In this document: positions 54,175 to 63,772 of the stretch, piece by piece
Layout: every line of letters starts with the position of its first letter
Numbering within the stretch: the first letter of the stretch is position 1
Origin: Spirochaetales bacterium
Lineage (GTDB): Bacteria > Spirochaetota > Spirochaetia > UBA9216
DNA length: 64,000 nucleotides
Direction: 5' to 3'
NCBI GenBank assembly: GCA_016342585.1
Contig: JAEINK010000013.1
Coordinates: 1-64,000 of the forward strand
The notes under the pieces: generated by a model
The model's input: the letters and a program-made list of their open reading frames with translations, nothing else
Told to the model about the DNA's origin: nothing
Databases searched by the model: none
Program-made: the position numbers and the translations under genes

Positions 54175-56076
54175 ATGAACCTTTTCTCTTTTAATAACCT
54201 TACAAAAAGCAGGTCTGGCCGATTGCTTTTTAATGATATAAGCCTTGGAATGAACTCAGGAGACAAAATTGCTTTAATCGGAACAAACGGGACGGGTAAG
54301 ACAACCCTTCTGAATATGCTCTGTGGCAGGCTTGAACCCGATTCAGGGACTATTCACTTCAACAGGGAAACTCGTATCAGTTATTTGGATCAGCAGGCTG
54401 TATTCACATCAGATGATACGGTATTTGATTTCCTTTTGAAGGATGATAACCCTGTTTTCGCTTTACTCCGTGATTATCACCATTGTGTACATGGTTCCGG
54501 TGAAGCGGAAGATAAAGGCTGTACCCATGTCCTTGAGCGGATGGATCTGGAGAATGGCTGGGGATTAGAGAGTAAAATCCGCACCATGTTGTACGAGATG
54601 GGCATTAATGATGGTGAGGTTCTCATGTCTTCACTTTCCGGTGGTATGCGCCGTAGAGCGGCCCTGACGCGCGCCCTGCTGGGGGATTCTAACCTTCTCA
54701 TCCTGGATGAACCAACAAACCATCTAGATATCCCTACTATCCTGAGGTTGCAGAAGATCCTTCAGAAAACCGATCAGGCTATCCTCCTTGTTACACATGA
54801 TAGATACCTGGCCGATGAGGTCTGCGGAAAGATTTGGGAATTGGATGACCAGAAGATTTATTCCCATGAAGGGGGTTACAGTGCATTTCTTGAACGGCGG
54901 GCAGAGAGGCTTGAAGAGCAGAAGAATCGTCAGCTTAAAATATCCAACATCCTTAGAACAGAGCTGGAATGGCTAGCCAGAGGGCCCAGAGCAAGAGCGA
55001 CAAAAGATAAAAAAAGAAAAGAACGCATCTATAACTTGATGGACGAGAAAAAGATAGATACAAGCCGGGATTTGAGCTTTTCGACGAATGAAGGGCGAAC
55101 CATAAAAAGGATCCTTGAGCTGGAAAAGGTCGATGTAAGTTTTCAGGATAAAACGATCCTTAAGAATTTTTCCTTTGAATTTCTGCCTGGTCAGAAGATT
55201 GGGATCCTGGGGCCAAACGGGGCCGGTAAGACGACCATGCTGAACCTGATTGCCGAAGAGATAGAAAACGCCGGCGGTACGGTGGCAGGAGTCATAGATC
55301 GGGGGGTAAATACCAGGGTGGGGTACTTCCGACAGCTTACACCGAAGATGAAAGATTTGGGTGTTATAGAATTCCTGAAAGAAACGGCTCCCATGTTGAC
55401 CCTGGCCGATGGTCGAAATTATACACCGACCCAACTTCTGGAATGGTTTCAGTTTCCGAAATCCTTACATTATCAGCCCATATCGACCTTATCCGGAGGA
55501 GAAAGAAGACGCCTTTTTCTTGTAGATGTTCTCCTCCACAACCCGAATTTCCTGATGCTCGATGAACCGACAAATGATCTGGATCTCCAGACTCTTTCGG
55601 CTTTGGAGAATTTCCTGACCGGTTTTTCGGGCTGCCTTTTAGTAGTTTCACACGACAGATCCTTCCTGGATAGAACGGTGGATTCCCTTCTGGTTCTTGA
55701 TGGAGAAGGTGGAGTCTCAGGCTTTCCCGGTAGTTGTACTGATTATCTTGAATATGTGGAAGATATACGAAAAAGAGAACAAAAATCAGATTCCTTAAAA
55801 GAAGGAAAGACTAAACCGGAAAAGAATAATTACCGCAAAAAAGATGATAATGGTCCCAAAAAACTTTCCTTTAATGAAAAAAAAGAGCTTTCCAGTATTG
55901 AAGATGAAATCGCTTCATTAGAAGATGAACAGGCTGAGCTTGAAAACTCTTTTTCTGCTGCCAACCCGGACCCGGAACTTCTTAAGAAAAACACGGTAAG
56001 ATTTACCGAAGTAGGGGAACTGCTCGAGGCTAAATATGCACGATGGGAAGAGTTGAGTGCAAGGGAGCACATTTAG
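54175..56076 (+). CDS. ABC-F family ATPase (Uup-like)
   Basis: 633 residues with no membrane segments. Two ABC domains: Walker A GTNGTGKTTLLNML (about 37) and GPNGAGKTTMLNLI (about 345); signatures LSGGMRRRAALTRAL and LSGGERRRLFLVDVL; Walker B with DEPTNHLD and DEPTNDLD. An arm/linker lies between. The C-terminal 80 residues are a charged coiled coil, as in Uup, which affects ribosome or recombination functions. A bidirectional terminator follows. Start at ATG 54175 with AAGGAA nearby. Confidence 0.9.
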   Translation: MNLFSFNNLTKSRSGRLLFNDISLGMNSGDKIALIGTNGTGKTTLLNMLCGRLEPDSGTIHFNRETRISYLDQQAVFTSDDTVFDFLLKDDNPVFALLRDYHHCVHGSGEAEDKGCTHVLERMDLENGWGLESKIRTMLYEMGINDGEVLMSSLSGGMRRRAALTRALLGDSNLLILDEPTNHLDIPTILRLQKILQKTDQAILLVTHDRYLADEVCGKIWELDDQKIYSHEGGYSAFLERRAERLEEQKNRQLKISNILRTELEWLARGPRARATKDKKRKERIYNLMDEKKIDTSRDLSFSTNEGRTIKRILELEKVDVSFQDKTILKNFSFEFLPGQKIGILGPNGAGKTTMLNLIAEEIENAGGTVAGVIDRGVNTRVGYFRQLTPKMKDLGVIEFLKETAPMLTLADGRNYTPTQLLEWFQFPKSLHYQPISTLSGGERRRLFLVDVLLHNPNFLMLDEPTNDLDLQTLSALENFLTGFSGCLLVVSHDRSFLDRTVDSLLVLDGEGGVSGFPGSCTDYLEYVEDIRKREQKSDSLKEGKTKPEKNNYRKKDDNGPKKLSFNEKKELSSIEDEIASLEDEQAELENSFSAANPDPELLKKNTVRFTEVGELLEAKYARWEELSAREHI

Positions 56077-56106
56077 ATCTTAAGGTTTCAAGTTATTTGA
56101 AAGTAA

Positions 56107-56134
56107 AAAGACCGTCGTTTTGCCGACGGTCTTT
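56107..56134. terminator. Bidirectional intrinsic terminator
   Basis: AAAGACCGTCG pairs with CGACGGTCTTT around a six-base loop. T-runs on both strands let it end the Uup-like gene and the convergent HYDIN-like operon. Confidence 0.85.
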
Positions 56135-56156
56135 AAGTATTGATTCCTAATAAATT

Positions 56157-59100
56157 CTACCAGATTGTGTATTTCTCATTCAGGTAGTTGTGAATTATTT
56201 CAATTGCTTCATCAGATAATGCTTCTTGATATACTATAAATTCTGGAACATATCCGCTAAAGGCATAGGTTCGGAAATTGCTATTGTGGTTACCAAGCGT
56301 AAATTGATAAAACCGACGTGTTCCAGTAATGATTTGATTTGTGTAACTTGTGAGAGGATCACTATTTGTATTTATTTCTTCAGAACCGTTAGCCCAAAAC
56401 CTGTAACTATCAGTAGTACTGAAATCTGATTCAGCATTCCAATAACGGATTCGGTTTATTATGCTGAAAGTATTGTTTAAAGCCGCATCTTTTTCTGAAT
56501 AATATGTTACACCAGGGAAACCATTATAAAAATCAGTTGTTGAATCATAAACCCTGAGATATGGGGTATTAGAACCATAAAGATATGTGCGACCTCCGGA
56601 GTCCATAAAATCTTTTGGTCTCATAATGGTGATCACAGTAAACTCGCTTAAATAAGTACCAATACCAGGTATATAAAGAACATCTCCGTTATAGTATTCT
56701 CCCGTAGCAATACCGGTTCCTGTAGTATATTCAGGTAAACCATCATCATCCCTAAATCTAAGAGCCGGTTGCCCGTTTAATTCTTCAACATTCGAATAAT
56801 ACTCAGGTAAACGTCTTGTATGAGCATTCATGCTATTTGTTTCTGCGTTATTTCTTTCAACCGCATTAAAGCTGCTGAGTTCGATTATTTCACCGGTACT
56901 AAAATCAGGCCATTTAGTAACATAATCTTTAGTTCCCCCATTTATTTGGTCTGTTTCATTTACTGTGTCAGTACCCAATCGAATATTCTTGGCATCCAAC
57001 CAGATATATGGAGATGCAACAAGTGTTGGAGCATTTGTACCACCTCTAATATTAAGTGTAAAAACACTTTCATCTAAATCATCAGTGTTTATGATAAAAC
57101 TATCACCAAATCCACCTTCTGTTTCGGGGTCAAACCTCAGAGTGACAATCATAGAGTTTCCTGCTGAAATTGTTCCTGCTGTACCTGAATATTGAGAGAA
57201 TGGTGAAGAAGGCGCTATAAAATTATTTATTTGTAAATCAACATTTCCATCATTTCTTAAAATAATATCTTTGCTGGTAGGTCCTGCATCTATTCCGATG
57301 ATAACAAAATAAACAGCACAATCATCACAATTATATTCGGTAGTTCCCACAAGAACCGTCAATTCTCCAGTATCACCCTCTCCTGTGAGGTTTAGAATGT
57401 AGTTCGTATCATCCTGATCATTACTTCCGATTGTAACAGCTCCTGTAATTACACTTTCAGACAGGGGAGTGAAGCTGACAGTGAAAGTCTCCGTTTCTGC
57501 AGGATTTAATATGAAAGGTGTTGAAGGAGGTGACATGGAATAGTCATTAACACCTGCAGAAAGAACAACGTTGGAAATAGTAAGAGGGTATGTTCCTGTG
57601 TTTTCAATCGTATAGATTTTAACACCGCTTGTTTCATTTAACTTTTGGTATTCGAAATCCGATGCAGCGCCACCATTGGTGAATGTTGTTGCACCTTCCG
57701 TGACTTCAATTTCAGGAGTTACACCTATACCTGTAAGCTTTAAAATAAAGGGGTTTTCATCTGCGTCATTGCTGAAAACAGATAGTGAAGCGTCTAATGT
57801 TCCAGTCGATGTGGGGGAAAAAGTAATAGTCTTATATATACTGTCTCCGGGGGCAATATTAGCAGATGTTGAGCTGTCAGAGAATGAATAATTGGTTGCA
57901 TTAGTAATATTAATTCCGGAAATCACAAGATTTGCAGACCCGGAATTTTTAATCTGAAAATCCATATTCTGAGATTGACCTTTTAATATATTACCATAAT
58001 CATAGGTTGTAACATTGCTTTCATAGTCTGATGCGCTTCGAAGTACAGATATTTCAGGTAGAGGTGTGGCCGTTGCCTCTCCAGAAATACTCAAGATAAA
58101 TGGATCATCTTCCGGATCATCGGAATCGATTGTAATTGTTGTCGGTAAAGAACCAGTTGTTTGAGGTGTAAAGGCCAGTGTAAAAGTTGAACTTCCACCC
58201 GGGACTATTGATGTTTCATTTAAAGAACTGCCAAGAGTATAATTTGTCGTATCACCTAAAGTAACTGTAGTTATATTGAGCGCAGAACTTCCTTCATTGA
58301 ATATTGTGAATTGAATACTTGTTGAATTGGTGTCTACAACCCTTGAATCAAAAGTGTAGGGGGTACTGTTGTGAAAATATTCGGTTGTTCCGCTTTTCAA
58401 AGTAAGCTCTGGACTCGCAACGCCTGTACCCGTCAGTTTAAGAACGAATGGGTTTTCATCGGAATCTGTTGATGGGATAGACAATATGGCCTCTTTAACA
58501 CCACCCGACTGTGGATCAAAAGTTATTGTTTTATAGATTACATCTCCAGGTGCCAAGGTATAACTGGTTGTTAAATCACTGAAGGAATAGTTCGTATTAT
58601 CTGTTAAATTGATTCCGGATATAACTAAATTGGCTGTGCCTGTATTAGAGATTTCAAAAATTGTATTTGGCGGTGTTAATACACCCACATCAATGGAACC
58701 ATAATTGTAGATAGTATCATCACTTATAAAATCTACACCTGCCCTTTTAACAGTCACTTCAGGTGTGGCAAGCTGTGTACCGGTACCTTGTACATTAATT
58801 ATGAAATCAGAAGACTCTGAGTCTGTATACCCGATAACAATTTCAGCGTTCAAAGTTGTTTCGTGAGTGACCTCTAGGGAGGGCTGAAAAACAATGGTAA
58901 ACTCCTTTTCTTCAGCAGGAACAAGGGTAAAAGGTGTGATTACTCCTGATGTATTAATAGCAAAAGGATTCCCGGTAAGTGTCTCAAGCTCAATCGAATC
59001 TATAGTTAGATTTTCATGGCCTGCATTTATGAGAGTAATTGTTTTTGCGGTAGATACATTACCAAGGATAATTGAATTGAAATCAGCTGCAGAGGAATCA

Positions 59101-59636
59101 TCGTCAATCTCAATATCATTAAGATTAACTTGGAGTGTCTGACCCGTATCACCATAACCTGTACAGTCTATTGTAAAATTTCCATATTCTTCATCTGATG
59201 AACCAATTGTAATCACAGCATCAATCTGTCCTTCATGGGTAAGGACTGAAGGCTGAAAAACAACACTGAATTCTGCTGTATCATCCGGTGAAAGGGTGTA
59301 GGGCAGAGGCATTGATGAATAATCAAGAACAAAGGGGTTATTTCCGATACCACCGGTATCGAGCGATATTGTAGTAACAGTCATATCTATTTGGCCAATA
59401 TTTTCAATTGTTATGGTTTGAGGTGACGATGGAGTTGCATCAATAAGTTCATATCCAAAATCGATTGTAAAGTTATCACTACTAATTACGTTATCCGAAA
59501 TACTGACCTGAATTGTTCTACCATTGGCCACCGACTCGACATAGGACTGTAATGGTTCATAATAACCCACTTCACAGGCAGTAAAAACAGCTATAAAAAT
59601 AAGTAATACTATAAAAAGCTTATTAAGCGATTTCAT
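56157..59636 (-). CDS. Large lipoprotein with HYDIN/choice-of-anchor-D repeats and LamG-like C-terminus
   Basis: 1159 residues. A lipobox-like FTACE (about 18-22) ends the signal. About seven repeats of the HYDIN/ASPM-type (choice-of-anchor-D) Ig fold follow, each with variants of TITIENIG and LSPDDTAEFSVVFQP and GTGVASPEL, about 110 residues apart. The last 240 residues (from about 915, PYIWLDAKNIRLG) look like a concanavalin/LamG fold ending YLNEKYTIW. It starts inside the end of the HD-type gene (14-base overlap). Probably a cell-surface adhesive or structural protein. Confidence 0.8.
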   Translation of the reverse strand: MKSLNKLFIVLLIFIAVFTACEVGYYEPLQSYVESVANGRTIQVSISDNVISSDNFTIDFGYELIDATPSSPQTITIENIGQIDMTVTTISLDTGGIGNNPFVLDYSSMPLPYTLSPDDTAEFSVVFQPSVLTHEGQIDAVITIGSSDEEYGNFTIDCTGYGDTGQTLQVNLNDIEIDDDSSAADFNSIILGNVSTAKTITLINAGHENLTIDSIELETLTGNPFAINTSGVITPFTLVPAEEKEFTIVFQPSLEVTHETTLNAEIVIGYTDSESSDFIINVQGTGTQLATPEVTVKRAGVDFISDDTIYNYGSIDVGVLTPPNTIFEISNTGTANLVISGINLTDNTNYSFSDLTTSYTLAPGDVIYKTITFDPQSGGVKEAILSIPSTDSDENPFVLKLTGTGVASPELTLKSGTTEYFHNSTPYTFDSRVVDTNSTSIQFTIFNEGSSALNITTVTLGDTTNYTLGSSLNETSIVPGGSSTFTLAFTPQTTGSLPTTITIDSDDPEDDPFILSISGEATATPLPEISVLRSASDYESNVTTYDYGNILKGQSQNMDFQIKNSGSANLVISGINITNATNYSFSDSSTSANIAPGDSIYKTITFSPTSTGTLDASLSVFSNDADENPFILKLTGIGVTPEIEVTEGATTFTNGGAASDFEYQKLNETSGVKIYTIENTGTYPLTISNVVLSAGVNDYSMSPPSTPFILNPAETETFTVSFTPLSESVITGAVTIGSNDQDDTNYILNLTGEGDTGELTVLVGTTEYNCDDCAVYFVIIGIDAGPTSKDIILRNDGNVDLQINNFIAPSSPFSQYSGTAGTISAGNSMIVTLRFDPETEGGFGDSFIINTDDLDESVFTLNIRGGTNAPTLVASPYIWLDAKNIRLGTDTVNETDQINGGTKDYVTKWPDFSTGEIIELSSFNAVERNNAETNSMNAHTRRLPEYYSNVEELNGQPALRFRDDDGLPEYTTGTGIATGEYYNGDVLYIPGIGTYLSEFTVITIMRPKDFMDSGGRTYLYGSNTPYLRVYDSTTDFYNGFPGVTYYSEKDAALNNTFSIINRIRYWNAESDFSTTDSYRFWANGSEEINTNSDPLTSYTNQIITGTRRFYQFTLGNHNSNFRTYAFSGYVPEFIVYQEALSDEAIEIIHNYLNEKYTIW

Positions 59637-61233
59637 TTAAAGCCTCCAGAATCTTGCTATCGTATTTCTCTGTCTCTTCCATGAGGGAGCTGATGGCAGA
59701 TTCTCTATCCTGTATAGATTTATAATTTCTTGAGGAAATAAGTGAGACAAAACTTTCGACGACGTGAATTACACGGGCGATGTAGGGAATATCCGTATCC
59801 CTCAAGCCAGACGGGTATCCCGTTCCATCCAGATTTTCGTGATGCTTCATGATTCCATCTTTAAACAGAGGCTGGTACTCTTTTTCAACAAAGAATATCA
59901 TGTTTAAACCCAAGTTTACGTGATTCTTGATAATGTCGAACTCCTCTTCATTAATCTGTTCTTTGGACAAAATGTCTGCATCGATGCTTAAGAAGCCAAT
60001 ATCGTAGACCATGGCTACCGCAAAATGTGTAATACAGGTTTTTTCGTCATATCCCATTTCCTTGGATATTTTGAACACTAGTTCAGAAATATTTCGTGAA
60101 TTATTTTTTCTATTGGTAGCCTGATCGATCTGTTCTCCATATTTTTTACAAGTGGCAAGCATCTCTTTAAACTTTTCTCCATCACCGTCGGGGGACGGCA
60201 GGGCTGCCCTTCTGGAAGGATCTTCTAATTGAAGGTGTTCCATGGTTTCTGCTACATCGGGAAGGGCAAACTGATTGTTTATAGATGTAATCGGTCTGGT
60301 GTTCTGCATGGTATAGAGTGTATTTTCGAACTGTCTCTGACTCTGCTGTGAATTTCGTATGGAAATAAAGATAAGAAGTCCAAATCCTATAAAAAGAAAA
60401 AGTCCAATTACAGCGATAAGCAGAATCACATAGAGGCTCATTTTCTCACCGGAAGATGCAATATTATCCTGTTTAACAATTGAGGATTGAAGAATTTCAC
60501 TGAATTCTTTTTGCTGATTCGCTGCAATTTCATCTCTTGATTCCATTAGTTCCATCATACGTTGTTCGTAGGCGGCTCGTTCAGCCTGGAACTGTTGGGA
60601 TCTCTGGATTTCAAGTGCCTGAGCACTGTTCATATCCTCACGAAGGGCTTCCTGCTGGGCTTCATTTCTTTCTATTTCCGCCTGGCGCGCGGATTCAAGC
60701 TGAGCCTGGTAGGCTTGCTCTTTTTCTTCGTAAAGTCTTCGCTCTTCTGCTCTGATTGCCGCAAGTCTTGCCTGTTCTGAGCGTTCTACTTCAAGTGCCT
60801 GGTTGATCTGTTCTATTCGAATCCTCTCCTGTTCTTCCCGGAGAAGTCTCTCTTCTTCTGCTCTGTTGGCTTCTTCTTTATCAAGACGAAGCTGTTTATA
60901 CTCCGCTGTTGCTTCCTTTACTCTAAAAGAAGAAATAACAGGAAATTGCTCAAGTCTTGCAATTATTTCATCCATATCTTCAAATTTTTCAGTTTCAATT
61001 AGATCAGTTATATGGAAAAAATAGATTTTTTCACCAAGAATACGGGCCGGCAGGGGAAGTTCTTCCCCTTCATAGAGGTTTAGAACAAAGTTTATATACA
61101 AATACGCCTCATTATAGTTTTTCTTCAAATATTCCTGATTTGCCTGACTCAAATATCTTTCTTCAAGGTTCTGTGCGAATCCTGAAAAAGAGATGAAAAG
61201 GATGATGATTATTAAAAGTATTTTCTTATTCAT
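59623..61233 (-). CDS. Exported/membrane HD-GYP-like protein with coiled coil
   Basis: 536 residues. A signal-like segment (ILLIIIILFISFSGFA), a Glu/Arg/Gln coiled coil (about 120-240) and a membrane segment (YVILLIAVIGLFLFIGFGLL, about 271-290) precede a C-terminal HD-GYP-like domain (about 340-536). HHENLDGTGYPSG (about 463) is intact, but the expected HDxGK motif reads VYDIGFLSI, losing the first His and the Lys. It may therefore sense rather than cut cyclic di-GMP. It overlaps both neighbours, forming a three-gene operon. Confidence 0.8.
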   Translation of the reverse strand: MNKKILLIIIILFISFSGFAQNLEERYLSQANQEYLKKNYNEAYLYINFVLNLYEGEELPLPARILGEKIYFFHITDLIETEKFEDMDEIIARLEQFPVISSFRVKEATAEYKQLRLDKEEANRAEEERLLREEQERIRIEQINQALEVERSEQARLAAIRAEERRLYEEKEQAYQAQLESARQAEIERNEAQQEALREDMNSAQALEIQRSQQFQAERAAYEQRMMELMESRDEIAANQQKEFSEILQSSIVKQDNIASSGEKMSLYVILLIAVIGLFLFIGFGLLIFISIRNSQQSQRQFENTLYTMQNTRPITSINNQFALPDVAETMEHLQLEDPSRRAALPSPDGDGEKFKEMLATCKKYGEQIDQATNRKNNSRNISELVFKISKEMGYDEKTCITHFAVAMVYDIGFLSIDADILSKEQINEEEFDIIKNHVNLGLNMIFFVEKEYQPLFKDGIMKHHENLDGTGYPSGLRDTDIPYIARVIHVVESFVSLISSRNYKSIQDRESAISSLMEETEKYDSKILEALNEIA

Positions 61234-62566
61234 TGAAACTAATTCCTATACCTAATTTACCATTTATATTTGTTTCATACATGCCAGCTTGAACAATGGT
61301 TAACAGTTGTGACGAGATTCTGGTATGAAGGTTGAAATTTTTGAATTCCATAATTCGATATGAAAATGCAAGGTTTGCTCCGAAAGCTGTATCGATATGC
61401 TCCGCAAGGAAGGTGGTGAGGTAATAATCGAATGAAAGATCTGCCTTCATCCGATCAAATAGTCTGAAATCTTTAAATCCGGCTCCAACAAAAACGGAAG
61501 GGAACTTTGTCACTGCCATATCGGTGGTGGTTAGGACATCATAGTTATATTGATTATTATAAAATCCGAGTCTTAAGCTGATTGGAAGGAAAATTGTTGG
61601 CGTACTCACGGAAAGTGCGGTGTTTAAATTATAATTTGTTCCTTTTGCATCCGTAATTCCAACAAAACCAAAATCAAATTCGGCATCAAGGTTTACAATG
61701 ATAAAAGGATGGATGAAGTTTCCACCAGCCTGCAGTGCCATTCCGTAAAGGATGTTTTCAAGGTTTTCACCAGAATGATACAATGTATTTACTTCAGAAG
61801 TATAGTATATAAAATTTCCGGGATAGAGGTATGAGTAGAAATTGAAATTTTTAAGTCCAAGTGATCGGATACTCTCCTCATAGACCGCCGCTTTCGCTAT
61901 TTCTGCTTCACGAGCCTCGATTTGAGCCTGATATTCTGCTTCACGAGCGGCGACTTCAGCATCCCGGATAGCTTTTTCTTCCTGCCTTCTGGCTTCAGCC
62001 TCTTCCTCGCGCTTTATTCTTTCTTCTTCTGCAATTCTTCGCCTTTCTGCTTCGGCCTCAGCCTCCAATCTTTCCTGTTCAGCTTTAGCCTCGGCTTCCA
62101 GACGCAATCTTTCTTCTTCTGCCGCGGTTTCCCGACGAATTCGTTCCTCTTCAGCCTCTGCCTCAAGTCGGATTCGTTCCTCTTCGGCTTCGGCTTCCAA
62201 CCGGACTCTCTCTTCTTCCGCTTTTTCTTTCAGGATCTGATCGAGAATAAGATATAATTCCTGGGCTTGCACATGTGTTAAATTGTTATAGAGAACACCT
62301 TCTATAATTTTATATGCATATTCATACTCTTCCTGGAAGACAAGATCACCGGCCTTTTCAACGAGCGTTTCTATAAGAACATCATAATCAGGATCTGATG
62401 TATCAAAATCGTAAATCTGATCAATCAAATCTGGATTTCTGTCATTTACCAATCCGGATATGAAATTTATTTTCTCTAATATATCCATCTGCTCCAAGGG
62501 CTTATCTTGTGCATACATATTGAAGATAATGCAAAAAAATAAAAAGAGTATTAGTAATTTCTTCAT
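61226..62566 (-). CDS. Coiled-coil exported protein with barrel-like C-terminus
   Basis: 446 residues from ATG at 62566, six bases after GAGG and at the start of a signal peptide (LLILFLFFCIIFNMYA); the longer frame would hide it. Residues about 130-235 are a near-perfect Glu/Ala/Arg coiled coil with repeats of the type EEERIRLEAEA. The last 200 residues are strand-rich and end in GIGISFNE, as in outer-membrane barrels. It would bridge periplasm and outer membrane. It overlaps the HD-type gene by eight bases. Confidence 0.65.
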   Translation of the reverse strand: MKKLLILFLFFCIIFNMYAQDKPLEQMDILEKINFISGLVNDRNPDLIDQIYDFDTSDPDYDVLIETLVEKAGDLVFQEEYEYAYKIIEGVLYNNLTHVQAQELYLILDQILKEKAEEERVRLEAEAEEERIRLEAEAEEERIRRETAAEEERLRLEAEAKAEQERLEAEAEAERRRIAEEERIKREEEAEARRQEEKAIRDAEVAAREAEYQAQIEAREAEIAKAAVYEESIRSLGLKNFNFYSYLYPGNFIYYTSEVNTLYHSGENLENILYGMALQAGGNFIHPFIIVNLDAEFDFGFVGITDAKGTNYNLNTALSVSTPTIFLPISLRLGFYNNQYNYDVLTTTDMAVTKFPSVFVGAGFKDFRLFDRMKADLSFDYYLTTFLAEHIDTAFGANLAFSYRIMEFKNFNLHTRISSQLLTIVQAGMYETNINGKLGIGISFNE

Positions 62567-62799
62567 TATAAACCTCATACACCAACTTTCGGTTGATTCC
62601 TTTATTAAATTAAATCGAGAAAGCAAAAAAATATTTTAAGTTAAAATTATAATGGGTGGCTTGTTAAATAACAAGACATAATGTATTATTCCTCGAAAAA
62701 GTCGGTTTTTGGCTTTTAACCAGTAAAATTAACGTTCCAGAGAAGGGGCGAAACAGTGAACATCGGTTTTCCGATAAAAATTGTTTTAGGAAGGGTAAA

Positions 62800-63063
62800 A
62801 TGGGAATCAGGGGCGAACTTTTTTCATCAAAAGCATCCACGGGGAAAAGGACCTATTTTTTTAACATTAAAGAAAATAGACATGGTGATCTTTTTATGAA
62901 TATGGTGGAGAGTAAAAAGCATGGTGAGGCCAGTTTCGAACGTCACTCCATCATTGTTTTTGACGAGGATATAGATATTTTCCTTGGCGAATTTAACAAG
63001 GCTGTTGACTATATGAAGGCTAACAAGAAAAAAAGCCGGTTCCAGCCACGGTCTGAAAGTTAG
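62800..63063 (+). CDS. PUR-alpha/DUF3276 nucleic-acid-binding protein (BpuR-like)
   Basis: 87 residues. It matches the single PUR repeat of DUF3276 proteins (MGIRGELFSSK, RTYFFNIKENRHGDLFMNM, HSIIVFDEDIDIFLGEF). Borrelia BpuR of this family binds DNA and RNA and regulates genes, including its own. AGGAAGGG lies before the ATG. It is a spirochaete-typical gene. It is convergent with rnhB four bases beyond its stop. Confidence 0.85.
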   Translation: MGIRGELFSSKASTGKRTYFFNIKENRHGDLFMNMVESKKHGEASFERHSIIVFDEDIDIFLGEFNKAVDYMKANKKKSRFQPRSES

Positions 63064-63067
63064 TCGA

Positions 63068-63706
63068 TCAGGCTTCTGCATCAGGTTTTAAAAAATCATC
63101 TTTATACGGCACATTAAAACTCATTCTCTGGATCGGTGACGGACCATGAAGATAGTATCGGCGTGCATGTTCTTTCGTCGGATAACCTTTATGTTTTTCA
63201 TAGGCATATCTGTCTTCAATCCAGGAGTATCTGATCATCCACCGGTCTCTGGCCGTCTTGGCAAGGATTGAGGCTCCCATGATAGAGGGAAATCTATCAT
63301 CACCTTTGATCTCGGCTCTCACTGGGACCGGAAGATCCGGCTTATATTTGCCATCGGCTAAAGCTATCTCGATCTCACACTTTTTGTGAAGTCCCTCAAA
63401 GGCCCGCTTCATGGCAAGCAGAGAAGCATTATGGATATTTATGACATCAATTTCGTTTTCCCATACCCAGCCAATAGAAAAATCCAGAGCATTGTTCATT
63501 ATCAGGATTGTCAACTCATCCCTTTTTTGAGCGCTAAGTTTCTTAGAATCCTTTAACAATTCGATTGGAAAATCATCCGGAATTATGAGTGCTGCCGCGG
63601 TGACAGGACCTGCCAGTGGCCCTCTGCCGGCTTCATCAATCCCGCAGATTCTGCACAGTGGGGTGTGTGGGATTTCAAACTCTAATTCGTTGGATTTCAT
63701 AGGCAC
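63068..63706 (-). CDS. rnhB: Ribonuclease HII
   Basis: 212 residues from a GTG, or 210 from ATG at 63700. The motif [15 protein letters not shown] (about 22-36) has the DEAGRG signature with two catalytic acids, followed by [10 protein letters not shown] (about 55-64). [15 protein letters not shown] and the [11 protein letters not shown] end complete the family. It removes ribonucleotides and RNA primers from DNA. All catalytic residues are present. Confidence 0.95.
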   Translation of the reverse strand: MPMKSNELEFEIPHTPLCRICGIDEAGRGPLAGPVTAAALIIPDDFPIELLKDSKKLSAQKRDELTILIMNNALDFSIGWVWENEIDVINIHNASLLAMKRAFEGLHKKCEIEIALADGKYKPDLPVPVRAEIKGDDRFPSIMGASILAKTARDRWMIRYSWIEDRYAYEKHKGYPTKEHARRYYLHGPSPIQRMSFNVPYKDDFLKPDAEA

Positions 63707-63772
63707 ATCTATTCTTATCTTAAGAGATATGTTATTATATCGGAAAAAATAAAGACAGTAAATGGAGTCATA

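Noticed and set aside
61900..62230. Short DNA repeats in the coiled-coil gene as a possible CRISPR or satellite
   Set aside because: They encode the regular Glu/Ala/Arg coiled coil in frame and lack the spacer pattern of a CRISPR array. None was found elsewhere in the window.
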